NCBI GenBank assembly: GCA_034620365.1
Contig: JAQGEQ010000191.1
Location: forward strand, 868,001-932,000
From: Pegea sp. RAD2-039
Taxonomy: Eukaryota; Chordata; Thaliacea; Salpida; Salpidae
Direction: 5' to 3'
DNA: 64,000 nucleotides
Part shown: piece by piece, positions 49,425 through 63,200 of the stretch
Layout: each line of letters starts with the position of its first letter
Numbering within the stretch: position 1 is the first letter of the stretch
Notes under the pieces: generated by a model
What the model was told of the DNA's origin: nothing
The model's database searches: none
Seen by the model: only the letters and a program-made list of their open reading frames with translations
Translations under genes and position numbers: made by a program

Positions 49425-52400
49425 ATGTCGATGGTAGGAAGTTCTAAAATGAAATCAAATGTAAAGTCAGAAGGAGGAGGCAAGAGCAACAAGAAGAAAG
49501 TTGAAGATGAATATTTAACTTCACATACCAATATACAACAAGCATTTGCTTCTGTACTTGGTAATCATCTTAATGATTTACCTGGAGGTAGTTCAGTTTG
49601 ATCTTGGATGTTTTAACTTTCTGTTATTTAATTTAAGAAACAATTTTTATTTGAATTTTATATCTATGATAAAAGTTGAGAACTTTTAAAGTTTAATAAA
49701 CTACTGGTGGCAAGTTAACTCACTAAGATAACTCACTATATTACACACTGCTATAAATAGAAACATTTTTTTGCTGATTTTATTAATATTCAATTTCAAA
49801 GAGGATAAAACATTAAAAAGTTGACATTTTTCCACATATAATCTTACTCTACCACTTTAATTGATTCAAACTAATCCCTGACAAATATCTAACAAATCAA
49901 TATTACTGAGTTTTTAATTTAGTTTATTCATTTGATACTTCTAATGATTGAATCAATTTTAACTAATTCGTTTGTTGTCTAACTTTTAACTAATTCAATT
50001 TTTTAGCACAAGCCTTACAATGTTGTGTTGCTTACAATAAACCCTGTGGGTGTATAAGAAGATATATATTAGCTGGTTCTGAATGGAAGGAATCAAACTT
50101 ACCTAATTACGGCTACGTCCATAATGGCCAAACGTCAGTTTGTCGTATTTCCATTTTAGTATAAAATATTAAACTTATGTTGGCAGTAACTATACCTTGA
50201 TCTTTATAATCTGTTTTTAAAGTCAATATTATGATTGATGTTTTATGAATAAAGTTAAAAGAAAGAAAACAGTTTTGTAAATATATCAGTCCGAATCTCA
50301 ACTTGAAAATGATGAAAGTAGAAAAAGCTGAAACTTCATTCAATTATTTTAATCTGAATAACTTCCAATAAAGTATTTATTAATAACTTTCATAATTTTT
50401 CCAATTTTGTAGTTGATTTTTACTATTTCTATCTAACAATTTAAAGATATCTTAAAATACTGATGTATAATTGAGACAAATTGATCTGATGAATGTATAT
50501 GAGATAGAAGCAGTTGAAAATAATTAAAAGTAATTGGTTTATACTTATTTGAAAATCGATAAAACATCAATATTTCAGAATATCAAACTTGTTGAAAAAG
50601 CTTTTTTATTTTCTTCACTTCTTTTATAGTAGTTCAAATCGCTTTCTAATTTTACAAATTTTTTCCTGATGTGATTTTGTAAGCTGATAAGGTTTTAAAA
50701 TGATAAACAAGTTAGGAGAAAGTAGCTTCCAATTTTCACCAACTAATTTCTTCATTTTATCAGCTTTCAAAATCGAATTTTAATTCCTCATTTTACTGGT
50801 TACTGGTGTCTTGCCAACTATAATCTAACCAACAACTTATCATAATGACTTGTTCAACTTACAGAGATGAAAATGTGGTTAAAGAATTAGATCGAAATAG
50901 TATTGGTGAAGTCCAATTGAAACGTGCTAGTGACTTACTTCAACTATATCACCGAGCTGCAGAGTTGAAGAAAGAAAAATGTTACCCAGTTCCTTGTGAA
51001 GATGGTAAAGCTGGAAAAGAGTTGAGGTTAGTTTCATTTATCTCAATTTGTTGCTGTGACTCTCTTAAACTTGAGAGGTAGTTCCCCCTTCTTCCCACCT
51101 AAACTTACTGGTACCAAGTTCGTCACGCTCTACTGACTTTCGAATATTTTTGTCTTCAAATAAATCTTTAATTCTTTTTACATTTTTTGGCAACTTTTTT
51201 TATTATTTGATACATTTTTTACATTTTATTAGATAAAGAGTAAAAACAACATTTCTTTTTGTATCTATTTCACTTTTCTGCAGTTTAATTTGAATTACCC
51301 CAAAAAATTACATCCTCAAAAAACCACCAACTTTTGAAATTTTTTGTATTCAACATGAGCTTCCAAATTTTTTCAAAACTTAAATAATTGGATTAAAATA
51401 ATTTATTTCGTTTTCAGAGGAACAATTGGACTTGGAAATGGAAGAAAACGCTCGAAGAAATATGAGGAATTTGTCATGTCACAACGTCAATTACTTCGAA
51501 ATGAATATTTCCTTTGTGAAAAAGCAGCCATGAAACTTCTTGGTTATTCCATCAACTTCTTATATAAAAAACTTCGAACAAATCCGGGGGTAAGTTGATG
51601 TTTTATCAACTTCATTCATATCTCGTTGATTTATTTCAATTTATCTTCTGATGAAAATCTGTTAGATAAGGATGCAGATAATTAGGAAGTCCCACTTGAC
51701 ATTTATTTGCTTTTTACAAATAATTGATTTATTTACAAGTTGTAAATCACAGCAACAACAACACAATGTTGCTTCTATTTTCATTCTTATTTTGATGCAA
51801 TTCACAAACCAACAAGCTCTTTTATAAGAAGAAAGTCGTTTGTTGCCATTTCCAAACCTTCATCTTGTCTTTACTCACATTTAACTGTAAATAAAAACAA
51901 AATAATATTTTTCTTCTCATTAAATATTTAGAAAGAATCAAGAATTGTTACAACAAATAACGCTGAGCGCGCGAACAAAGCTCCCAGAAATCTTCTGACG
52001 TTGGATCAATTACGAGAGATGGCAGATCCTCAACAAGCATCAGTTAGTATCTTTATCACATCAAAATCTCTCATAACACTCCTAACATTTCACATCAACT
52101 TTTCAAAAGTCTTTCTTTAACCTACAACTTTTTATATTCATTTCTCTTACCAACAAGCCACATGTGTTTAGTGGTAGTAGTAACTTTTCACAATCGCTGC
52201 TGCTGCTGCTGACGATGATGATGATGCTTGCGTAGTTTTCTTCTCCTACTTTAACCAACTATCAAATCATTCTCAATCAAACTACTTCGACTTTTTATTG
52301 ATAAAGACCAAAACTTCTCCCTACCCATTTTCTTTGCCGCCATTTTTATTTCTCTTTCAAAACACGTGATAGGTTTTTGTCCTGACAATTTCGAGAACTT

Positions 52401-55400
52401 GTTCACTGATTAACTACTTTGTTGACTCACTAGTGAGAGCTTGCTGTTAAGGGCTTCTCAAATGTTGCAACTTTTATTTCAATTGAAATTTATGTTGAAT
52501 AACAGAAGAAATTTCCGCCTCGGTAGTTTTCAATCTGTTTTTCTTCGATTTGTAAAATGTTTAGCATTTTTAAAAGATGAAACACCAACCTAAATTATCC
52601 TTTTACACCATCTTCAATTATCCTTTAATTTTTTTACTTTAATTTCTATTAAACAGTCTTGACGTCAATGATGTAGTCACTAATCAACTAGTAAAGTGTG
52701 AATTTAGGAATACTAATAGTAGAGAAAGGTTTTGTTGTTACATGACTCATAATAATTACTAACTGAACTTCGACTTTTGTATGTTGTAACCATCAAAAGA
52801 ATTTCCACCAACTTGTTAGATTTTGATGAAAATAGAGATTTAAATGAAGCTTGTGAGGTCTGTTTCATGTTTTCTCACCTATTGATGTTGTTCTACTGCT
52901 ACTGATCAAACCCTCCTCTCTCTATATCCTCCTTTTCTCCCCCCACCACCATCACCTCTTTCTACTCTTCTTTCTCATCTAATTTTTACAAATAGATTGA
53001 TATTTTCTACTTCCTCATTTGAGTAAGAATTTTCAAATTCATTAATCAAAGAAGCAAGTACTTGAAGCATGTAAGCCACTGCTAGCTGCTTGCTTGCTTG
53101 CTTGCTTGGTTTGTTGTATGCTGTGCGATGAATCGTGACACAACGTCATAATAGCCACCTCTATCAAGTCCTCTTCTCACTTTCTTCTTTCTCTTCAGCC
53201 TCCAACACAAGCTTCCAAATTTTCAAGTTCACTTTCTTAGTTACCGCCAAATATTTCTTGCTTCATTTTCACAACAGCAAATGTAAACAAACCTTTCCAA
53301 CAACTTTTATTTCTTTTTTTTTCTGTCAAATATTTTGTTTATTTTATTCCACAATCATTTGAAGTGATTTCTTTTCGCGATTTTCATTTCTCATCAACAT
53401 CTACGCACGACTTCCGCCTAATCCTCATCTTCTACATCTTTCATCAATCTCAAAACGTTTTTTGAATTTCTATCTTCTTCATCATCTTTAACCCAATTCT
53501 GAAAATAGAAACTTCTCGACCATCAGCGCCCTGAGCGCTTCATCTTACGTCACCACTGATGACGTCATCTCTCGACTTTGCAGAACCAGTGTTGCTGCCG
53601 CAACTGCATCTCGTGGCTTGTCAAGCAGCACTTTGATCGTATCGTTGCTTGGCGACAGCGTCTCGAAGGAAGTGGGCAGCGCGTTGCCCAGCAAATCGTC
53701 GCTGAAGTCCTCCTGGTGTCATGTATGTTGTGATGACGTCATCAGCAGTGATTACGTCATGTGTTTGTGTTGTAGCTTCGTTAGATGGTCAGAACAGTTT
53801 CTGTCAAAATCTCGTTCATTGGGTGACAGGATGTAGTTTTAAGAAGATCAGAAGAGTAAGGGATCATTTGAAGAAGGATCCAAAGACACTACCGGAGCAC
53901 GGGTTGAAGAAATACTGGAAGGTGAGATGTTCTTCTTCAAATATTTGCGACTCATTCCAACCAGCTCATCAAATTTATGCAAATAAATATGGGGGGGTTG
54001 TTGTCCACCTTCACACGTGCTTCAATGTAAACAGCATCTTATCACCATCATCATCGACAGTTTGTTCTATCTCACCTACCTAGTTAGCGATTACTTGAAA
54101 CAATCATACAGTGTTCACTTGCTTGTGAGCATTCCTCATGATGTCATCCATTTATCTAACCATCAAACAAACAAATAACTTCGCTTGTTCGAAAACCTTT
54201 CTTCGTGGTTTTCAACTTTATTTATAATCTCAAAACCAATCAAACAACTTTATCTTCACAAAAATCTTTTCTTATTCATTTTTCTTCCAATTTTTTCACT
54301 TTTAAAAATATTTTATGTTTTTCGATTTCTTAGTTGGAATTGTTTATATTTTTTTGGGTTTCGAGACAAATTTCTTGCAGCAACTTAAAGGTCATCATTA
54401 CTCGTGTAGTTGTCGACTATTTTTATAATTGCGTTAAACAGTTGATGATATCATTTCGCATTTTTCATCTTTACTTAACCACGTTTATATTTAGTGAGTT
54501 GACAAATTAGTTCTTTGCTAACAACTGACGTTCGAACAAACAGAAACTACTTGAACAGAATTACATGATGGTTGTAATTGAATTCGAAAACATAATTTGA
54601 TATTTAAAACTGTAGATAGGCTCATCTAATCACTTCTTCAACTAAACCTTCTTCCATTTCAAATTTTTGATAAATTGATGAAATCTAGTAAATATTTTAA
54701 ATGAATTTTTATATTAGGAATCTTAATTTAATCCCATCAATTTTGATGATGATGACAAAACATCTAATTTACAAAGACCTCATTCCATGTATCTTCTAAA
54801 TCTTTTATCGATCAAAAGAAGACCTTTTCATTGAAATCTATTTTTTTCAGGATAAAGCAAATAAGAAAATTAAACCGACGAACAAAGAGCACTCATTGAT
54901 TATGACTAAAGTTGAAAAGCCAGATCAAGAACTTCAATTCTCATCGTTAAGTTCTTTCTCACATGATTACAGATCACAGCTACGCGGACAAACATGTGCA
55001 AACAGCATACAAAGAACAAACACTCCCAACCAAATCATCAATGCTAACAACAGCAACAACAGGTCAGTAGTTGCAACTTTCATCTCTTTATGCGCTTTGT
55101 AGCTGCTTGGAATTTGATAATCTTATTTCCTCGTCTGTTTGCTCACATTTTTCTCATTCTATTACAACAAAAATTGTAATTTTCTTCTTTCGATAAAATA
55201 CAAAAGATAATTTGAAATTGAAGCGCTTCGATTCTACTGAAATTGATGAGATGCAATTTTCTGCAGGTTTGACAATAAAGGATTTTCACCAACCACTACT
55301 CCAAACCCCCAACAAACAACACCAGTTGTAAAGATGCCCATTCAACAACAACAACCTTCTCATGTCACAATATTCCGTCCTACCAACAACGAGTTACAAA

Positions 55401-58400
55401 TGAATTATCCACAACCAGTACAAAGTGTTGTGTTCTCATCTGATAACATGAACACATCAAACACTAATGTGATATGTGATCAACAACAACAGCAACAAAC
55501 AATTCAGTATCACACAATCGTAGGCGGCGAACAAAATATCCAACAAATGTATCCTGTGTATCAACAAACACAACAACAACAACATATATATCGACAACAT
55601 CCACAACCGATAGAAGAAGTCCAACAACAACAGCAACAAACTCATACTGTTGCAGCAAATCAAGCTTTTGGACAACACCATATACAACAACCAACACCGC
55701 AACAAACACAACACACAACAATCGAACGATACGAAACGTTACAAACAACAACAAACAACCCACCGAGCTATAACGAAGCTCATTCAAACACAAAACCCGA
55801 GCAACAACAACAGCAACAGGCGGTCTACTACCATTCTTTTGACAGTAATTTGATACGAAATGGACCACCTTCTTATTATATAGCCCCAGCAGCAACTACG
55901 GGCAACAAAACATCAAATGCCAACTTTATAGCGCCGTTTCTTGTGGCCCAGTACCCCCCGCAACAACAACAAGCCACTCAGCAACAATTTGCTGCTAACA
56001 ACAACAGCGAGCGAAGTAATGATGACGTCAACTACATGCAACCCGCTCAACAAGACTACAACGTCTCGCAGTTCGTCTTGTTGAGTCCTGCACCTTTGTC
56101 AAATGATGGTAAAAATTTCACGGCAGATTTAGAGAACTTACAGCAGCTTGGTGTTCCATTGACACCGATACAAATGTACCCTGGTTACTTCAGCCAACCC
56201 TCAAGTATTAATGAACCAAAACAAAATGGAGGGACAACAGCGGTGAACAGCAACTCTTCGTGGGGGACTGAGTCTCGCTTTATCTTCCCGATCACACAAA
56301 CAGATGCAAACGGGGCGATATTCAATCCATCTCAAATCACCTTAAATCAACAACAACCTTTACAACAAGTAACTATGAAACAAGAAGAACAACAACAAAT
56401 TACAGCAACAAACGAACAACAAACAAATGAACCAAACCAAACTTTTGTACAAAACAATTTCTCCCACATGACACCTGTGGCTTTGATGCAACCCGCACAA
56501 GCCAACTCGATCTTCTCAAACGTCGGTTGGATCACTACGCAACCGGTCGTTCATGCCGCGCCACAACAACCAATCAGTGACAATGTAGCAGTCAGCAACC
56601 AATCAGATCTCTCCAAATCACAACTTGCTGTACTGGACGCTGTTACTGTTGATAATAGACCAAAAGTGAATGTGGCATGGGGACGGACCCCAACCACCTC
56701 TGGTGGCAAGGTCATCATGGCTTCTATCAACAACACAATCACACCAAATCCTCCTACCACTGCAGGCAACGTGGTTGTCAACCAACCGTTACCAGCCGTC
56801 CAAAATGGTCCATTTAACAACCAATCAGAAGAGAGTAATAAAGAGAAAGCGAGTAGTGAGCCGAAAGCAGCGGCTATTAGTCAAAATCGGAAAAGTCGAA
56901 GCCGATTGGTTGGAACAATCGAGAGCCCGCGTGTTCCAGTCGCATCCACAATCCCCTACAACCCTTGCATCGTCGGTTTTGTCAAAGAAGGAAGCGACAG
57001 TAAGCCAGATGAGAGCGAGAAGCGAGGAGGAGGACGTATCTTCAACTTTTCCGAAGCCGCGATTCGTAAAGATGAAGCAGGAAAGGACATAGCAGCCGAG
57101 AAGCAGGTCAAAGGTCGCAGCAACTTGATCAGTCTTTCAGATGACTATGTGCTGCCACCTAGTGCTGTAATATCAGAGTTTAAACCTCTTCCTCCTTACA
57201 TCAACATCTCATCAGCAGTTTGGTATGAAGAATCTCCAACAATCACAACAACAGCCGTGTCACGTGTCACCGTCAGTGATAAAAAGAACGAATCAGACTC
57301 AACAGATCATCCTACAGCTACTCAATCATCAAAGAGTCCTCCTCTACAACTTCCAGTTGCTAACAGATCATCTCCTAGTGAAGTTAACATCTCTCAATCG
57401 CTACATAATCCTATTTCAGGTCTAGAAACTCCCACACAAGCTCTCAACACACCCACACAAGCTCTCAACACACCCACACAAGCTCTTAACACCCCCAATG
57501 ATGTGCTGATGACGTCACCAACTGGAACCGCGAAAGGTTCTAGCGTGTCTTTATTGAGTAGTAATGATGTTCCGCGAGTTGATCTGATGCCAGCTCCTAA
57601 GAAGAGGAGGTTGGAAGCGAGTGATGATAAACAACAAAGACGTCAATTCCATTTCCATGAATATACATCAGATGACTTCCGAGGTAGAAAACGACCATCT
57701 ACGTCATCACCGGAAAAACGTCATCACAAACAATCGAAGAAGAATGACTCAAATGATTCAGTTTTTAAATCAGATGTTACAAAGGATTCCACTTGTGTAA
57801 CTACAGCTCCTGTACCATCCTCTAAACCTCTTCCCGTGATTCATCTTCCAACTTTGTCGCCACCAGCTGTAAGTGAGGCACCTAGTGGTAGTAATGTTGA
57901 TCTTTCACAATCACTTAATACTCCTGTGTTTCTCCCATCTGCTCTTCTTCCTCGATCTGGACATCTTGCTCCCACTGCTTTTGTTCACTGCCCCACTTCT
58001 CAAGTCGGCACAGCGACCTCTAATGGACAAATTTCAGCTTCGACGCCTCAGTTTTTCACTTTTATGACTGGGCCCAATTTTCCCACACAAATGTTCCTCT
58101 CAAACGGGAAGAGTCCCATCAAACAAGTCAGTGATGCGGATGGAGGACTCCAGACTCCTTCACGTATCAGTGTTGTCACTCCAAGCGCATATATGAATCA
58201 GGGCAACACTTCGATGCCTGGAGGAACCACTGTCTTCTGCTTCCAGAAACCTCTCGCTGATCTTCAACAAACTCTTTCGAAGCCACAAACGCTTCCGGCT
58301 CCATCTGCACCGGTCGTCGTGAATGAGAAAAGTAAAGATGAAAATAAGAAGCAAGAAGAGGATGAGAAAGGGGCACAAAAGTTGCCCAAGTTGGTGGTCC

Positions 58401-59258
58401 AAGCTTCATCCCCTGTCACTCAGGAATCTTCGGACACTAAATCAACATCCGAAGGATCAACTGAGATCTCTACTGAAGAAGTAAGTTGATCTTCTCATCT
58501 ACTGATCTCTTCATCTTTTGATCTTCCAGAGTTTGGCCTCTAAAAAGAAGTCTTTACACCGGATGAGGTCCGGAGGGAAGACAGATCTGATCTTACCGCT
58601 CTCTTCTTTTGTCACTTCAAATCCCAATGATTCTGCGTTCGTCATTCAATCTCCACTCAACACTCCATCAGCTATTCAGGTTCTAACTCGAGTCCCAACT
58701 TGATCCCAACATCATCCCAACTTCTGCAGGTGATTACTCCCACACATGGACCTCCTAGTAATACAGTATCAGCATCAAATCGAAGATCAAATCCAGCTGC
58801 AGCAGCAGGGATCTGCGTGAGACCTGCATCTTTGATGATGGCTCCTTTGTTTAATCTTCCAACATCCTCACAATCAACTACATCTTCTTCAAATACTGTA
58901 ACAACTCCAACTCACAACAAAAATCCTCCAGTTCAGGTAAATCTTCTTCACCTCTATCATCTAATCTTCATCTGATCTTCTCATTACAGGTCGCGACTCC
59001 CACCGTGATCCACTTGATCAGTCCATCCCAGACCACACCCCCGTCCCCGTCTCTTGTGGTCTATCCACTTCCAGGAACTTTCCAGCAAATCGCGCAAACC
59101 AACCAGCAAGTGACCAACTTGCAACAGATCAGGTAGATCTACATCTCAAGACACAATCCACATCTCATCTTCATTGTAGTGTTGCAGCAGTATCGAGACC
59201 TTTGAATGAAACTACGACCCCTAGTGTCAGTAAGACTCCAGTTGAAGAGTCAAACTAA
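49425..59258 (+). CDS. Large Gln/Pro/Ser/Thr-rich, probably nuclear protein with an unrecognised Cys-containing N-terminal region
   Basis: Thirteen exons, all in frame: 49425-49587, 50007-50133, 50865-51026, 51418-51589, 51932-52042, 53584-53722, 53776-53921, 54851-55062, 55267-58480, 58530-58679, 58730-58936, 58990-59132, 59180-59258; about 1,674 residues. The first 340 residues look folded: a helix NIQQAFASVLGNHLNDLPG, CCVAYNKPCGC, a Lys/Arg-rich helix-forming part (RKRSKKYEEFVMSQRQLLRN, KAAMKLLGYSINFLYKKLRT), LLTLDQLREMADPQQAS, CCCRNCISWLVKQHFDRI then VAWRQRLEGSG, and KIRRVRDHLKKDPKTLP ending HGLKKYWK. I do not recognise it. The rest is disordered: polyGln in CAA/CAG codons (exon 9), a 7-residue triple repeat, and basic nuclear-signal-like clusters (APKKRRLEA, RGRKRPSTSSPEKRHHK). 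This pattern suggests a transcription or chromatin co-regulator. The last four introns are only 47-53 bases. Upstream non-coding exons are possible. Confidence 0.75.
52043..53583. other. Long intron 5 of the Gln-rich gene, with simple repeats
   Basis: At 1.5 kb this is the largest intron of the gene. It holds (GCT)n at 52196-52211, (GAT)n at 52214-52226 and (GCTT)5 at 53088-53107, plus two TGACGTCA sites (52660-52667 and 53560-53567), the second just before the acceptor. Its pyrimidine-rich 3' half is less AT-rich than the intergenic DNA. No exon is recognised in it. Confidence 0.55.
53088..53107 (+). repeat. (GCTT)5 microsatellite
   Basis: Five perfect tetranucleotide units inside an intron; likely length-polymorphic. 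Confidence 0.9.
57428..57490 (+). repeat. Coding 21-base tandem repeat, three units (TPTQALN)
   Basis: Three adjacent 21-base units encode TPTQALN three times in the disordered part of the Gln-rich protein. The units differ at only a few bases, so the expansion is fairly recent. Confidence 0.9.
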
Positions 59259-59273
59259 AGACACTTGCTCTCG

Positions 59274-59311
59274 TGACGTCATCACCAAGATGGATGGATG
59301 ACGTCATCACC
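59274..59311 (+). repeat. Duplicated TGACGTCATCACCAAGA element in the 3' UTR
   Basis: The 17-base string TGACGTCATCACCAAGA occurs at 59274-59290 and again from 59299, separated by TGGATGGA. It starts 16 bases after the stop codon of the Gln-rich gene. Each copy begins with the palindrome TGACGTCA, the full CRE-type site. Confidence 0.85.
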
Positions 59312-60245
59312 AAGAGACGTGTACATCAATCACCTAGCAACATTCACTAATCGATCGACAAGTTTTTTGTTTATTTTGTAAATTTTCTCGCATCACATAC
59401 GTGCTCTCCAAGGTCAAAGATCTCTTTGTTGGTTGATCTTCTTCCAACAAGACCCTCTCTTAAAGTGTTCACTTCTTTCTTTTGAACGTCAAAATGTTGA
59501 ACTTATCATCACTTGCTCCGTCATCGTTCTCATCTTTCGCTCTTCTCATTTTGATCATCGTTTCTTTGATGTGGTGCTTTTTGTTAGCAGCTTTGATTTG
59601 CACGCGAGCTGTCGCGACTTCTGGTTGCTGAGGAACTAGTAACCAACCAGCTGATCTTTATTAATGCCAATCAAATGATTATTATTAATTTTTCTTTGTA
59701 ATGTTTGTTTAATCGTCAGTGTTTATCATTCAGTAACTACGAAACCAACTGCCAACTGGTTTCCAAGTCCCCCGCACTACCTTCGATTAAGTTGCCACCT
59801 TCTATCATCAAACCCTTTCAACAGCAACTTATTGGAATCACTTTTTGCTTGCATTCTGTGGAAGTAGAAACCTCCCAGGTGCTGTTGTTTCTCTGTATAG
59901 AAATATTTGACAAGTTAAATTTAACCAACCTTAAATTTTTACAAAACATTTTTGCGAGTAATCTTTTTAATGGCATCATCTTGATCCTTCTCAAAATTCT
60001 TTGCCTTTTTTCATCAAAATTTCGCTCTATTGCTTAACACTTTTGCTTATCACCTAATATTTCATACGTTCCTATCCCTGTTCATGTAATTTATTACTAA
60101 CAAATTGGTGATAATCATGTTATACAGTCACCCGTGTTATATGTTGGGTGCCACTGCGGTGTATGATTGATAAATAATGAAAATAAGCACTTACTTCTAT
60201 TGTTTCAAAGTATCCCACGTGGTCTATAACAATTTTATAGCTGTT

Positions 60246-60251
60246 AATAAA
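60246..60251 (+). terminator. Candidate polyadenylation signal of the Gln-rich gene
   Basis: AATAAA about 1 kb after the stop codon. The sequence up to about here is less AT-rich than the spacer beyond it, which fits a long 3' UTR ending near 60.25 kb. The open frames at 59433-59639 and 59705-60037 lie in this UTR and are not considered genes. Confidence 0.35.
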
Positions 60252-63200
60252 ACCTTCTAAGTGTCTCTTTGAAAAGTTGTTAAATTAATTCTTTGTCAAA
60301 TTTAGCTGTTTTCAAAACTCATTTTATTCTTCTAACTAATGTAATCACTTAAATGTTTTTTGTTATTTGATGTCCTACTAAAATCATCAATTTCTGCCAC
60401 TTGTTATTAGTTCACTTTCTTTAACAAACTGACATCAAGCTATCAGCTGTTTGCTTTTCATAAACCTTCTCCAAAGTTTTCAAATAGAAGGTCAAACTTA
60501 CATCGAGTAAATTGTAGAAAAGTTTTTTGATATAAAAGTTAATAGTCTAGTCGATGTTACTCCACCATTATTTTCTCGTTTTGGTGGATATGTGTAAACT
60601 ATTACTACATAGAAATCTGATTTAACATTTTAGTTTGGAGAAAGTCTCATATTTCACCTTGAATGAAGTTTCAACTTGTGATTTATTTTCAACATTTTTA
60701 TAGAATTTCACTAAATAGTCTGATATCAAATTTAGAAAAGAGTTATTTAGAAGCCAGAGGAAACAAAATGTAAGCTGTAAAAGATAAATGAGTTAAACGT
60801 GAATAGATTTTAATCAAAATAGAAATTCTCTCAGCCACTGACATTTATCTATTTGGAAGCTAACAAGAAGCCTCGCAAATTTAATAATAAATTCAAAAAA
60901 AAGAAAACTGTTTTAATGATAAGAAGAATTGGGAATGGTGATTGGATTACAATTAAATAACATCTCTTTTATTTAATGAAATATATTTATGAGAAAAGTT
61001 TCTCATAACATTTATGATACACAAAATTTATTTTCAAAGTAACTTGTAGGTTTACGTTGAAGGAGGAACCTATTTTGGCTTTCTTATTGTAATGATTTTT
61101 TTATTTGTACCTTGATGTGTATTTAGCGAAAAACATTCTTCAAAAATATTTGTTTTTAAGATTGTTAAAATAAAGCTTAAAAAAGATTTCATTGCTATAA
61201 AAAACTAATATCGAAACGTTTATCAATATTTTAGAGGGAACAAAATCATTTCATTCGCAAAAGAAGCCTTCATTACTCGCCTCAATATAAAATTTTCACT
61301 AATTAAATGAAACATATCACTTGTTTGACGAAATTACATAATACAGACAGTTTTAGAAACATAATTCCAGCAAAGAAAGTTGTGTATCATTTACAGTAAT
61401 TAATCCGAATTAAGTAGTACTGAAGACTTTTCTGCGCATTTCAGTAAGTTTGAAAGAAATGAAACCTTTTTTGTATAAATAAAGCTTTGAATCGAAAAAC
61501 GTCCATAAAAAATAAATTAATTTGTCTAGAATACTGTTTGACATATCAAAGATTACTTCTACTTTATAAATAACTTTTCTAAATTTAAGTAAGAAATTTT
61601 GAAACTATTCTGCAATTTTAGATGAAATCAAAAGTTAGTCGTAAGTTGAATTTACAAACTTGATAAAATAAGATGTATATAAAAAGAAACGAAATAGGTA
61701 TTTAGTCAAATTGTCACAAAATATGTCATTAAAATTATTACGACTTCATTAATATTGCATGAATTATTATAATAAAATTTCTAAATGAGAAAAATTATGT
61801 TTTCAAATGTGATAAATGTCATTGATTGCTTTTATATAATTCGATTTTGTTTACTTAACTTACATATCATTTTGAGCAAATATATATTTACAAGTTGTGT
61901 GACTGAACTAGACTGAGATAAAACTGCTTCCTGATTTTAATTTTATTTCGTTTACAGGAAACTGACAGACTCAGTTTTAGTATTACAACTTAATAACTGA
62001 AATTCGTGCAGTTAATAAGATTTGTAAGCAATTTGGTTTTGATGTTGCATATTTTGCTGAGCTTTCATACTGTTGATACAATAAAATATTTGAAGATCCT
62101 TTCAAAAACTGACTTTCTTTAAATTGGTCAAACACTTAAAAGTAATGAAATAGAATTTATACTAAATCCACTAAATTGCAATAATATTTGTAAATTATCT
62201 TTATTAATTAACTTTTATTTTTCAAAGACTTATACTAAATTTATGATAACTTGCATTAATTTGAAACATTTTTATAAAACTTGAAGCTGGTAAACAATTT
62301 TTCACTGGAAAACTTACTTCTTTAACTTTGAAGTTTTTTTTTTTTACTTAGCTATCTTTGAAAAAGCCAGTCTAATTAAAAGAAAATTTTTATTATCTTT
62401 AAAAATATTCAAAAAAAATTATACTCACATTAATCGATTTCATATTTTTTAAACAGTTTTCATAATGTTGAAAACAACAATGCCAAAAAAGTTATCAAAA
62501 CAATAAATGTTTAATTGATTCTGAACTTCTAAGTATTCTTTTTGGAGAATAAACTTTATATGTAAAATGAGTTTTAGTAGTAAATATCATCATGTAAACT
62601 TTAACAGAATTAGTAACTTTATTATTATCAATTTTAGTATCTTTAGACAACTTGATTGAAAAATTTACATATAGCTTTGAAGAATTTGAGAAATTGGCTT
62701 TAAACCACAATTGGTTTTAAACTAAATAATTAAAACTATCTCTTTTCGCGATCTAGCGGCTAAATAAAACATTATTTGACATCAAATTAAAGTTACTTTT
62801 TAAATATTAAGTTTAAAGATTATTTGAACAAACAAAAAACTATTTCAGTTTCAACTACATGTTTTTTGAAAATCAAAAAATTGCTAAACTAAAATTTGAT
62901 TTGAAATAGTTTTTGTAACTTGCAAAACTAAAATAACTTATTTTGTTCAATTGGGTTTTTAAATGGATTTATGAGGTAGTTAGGAGTGTCTGACTAGATT
63001 ATTTAATCATTTTGATATTATTTTAAAGGTTTTAAAAGATTTATCTGACTTCAAATTTTAACTTAAACTCTTAAAAAGTTTAAAATTTTTTTATGTTACA
63101 ATAAAACCGGGAAAATAAAATTTGAAAACTGAAACAATTGTTGATGATGACTCGTATATGATAGACAAAAACTTTACAAGATTTTATTTTATAAATGAAA

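Noticed and set aside
53721-54083. 120-codon frame taken as one continuous exon
   Set aside because: Only 53776-53921 fits the phase of the neighbouring exons; the left part is the 53-base intron and the right part runs past a good splice donor.
55457-55895. Long minus-strand frames rich in Val/Leu/Cys
   Set aside because: They are shadows of the CAA/CAG polyGln tract in the large Gln-rich exon.
59433-60037. Two plus-strand open frames after the Gln-rich gene
   Set aside because: They lie in its long 3' UTR, resemble nothing and lack splice or start context.
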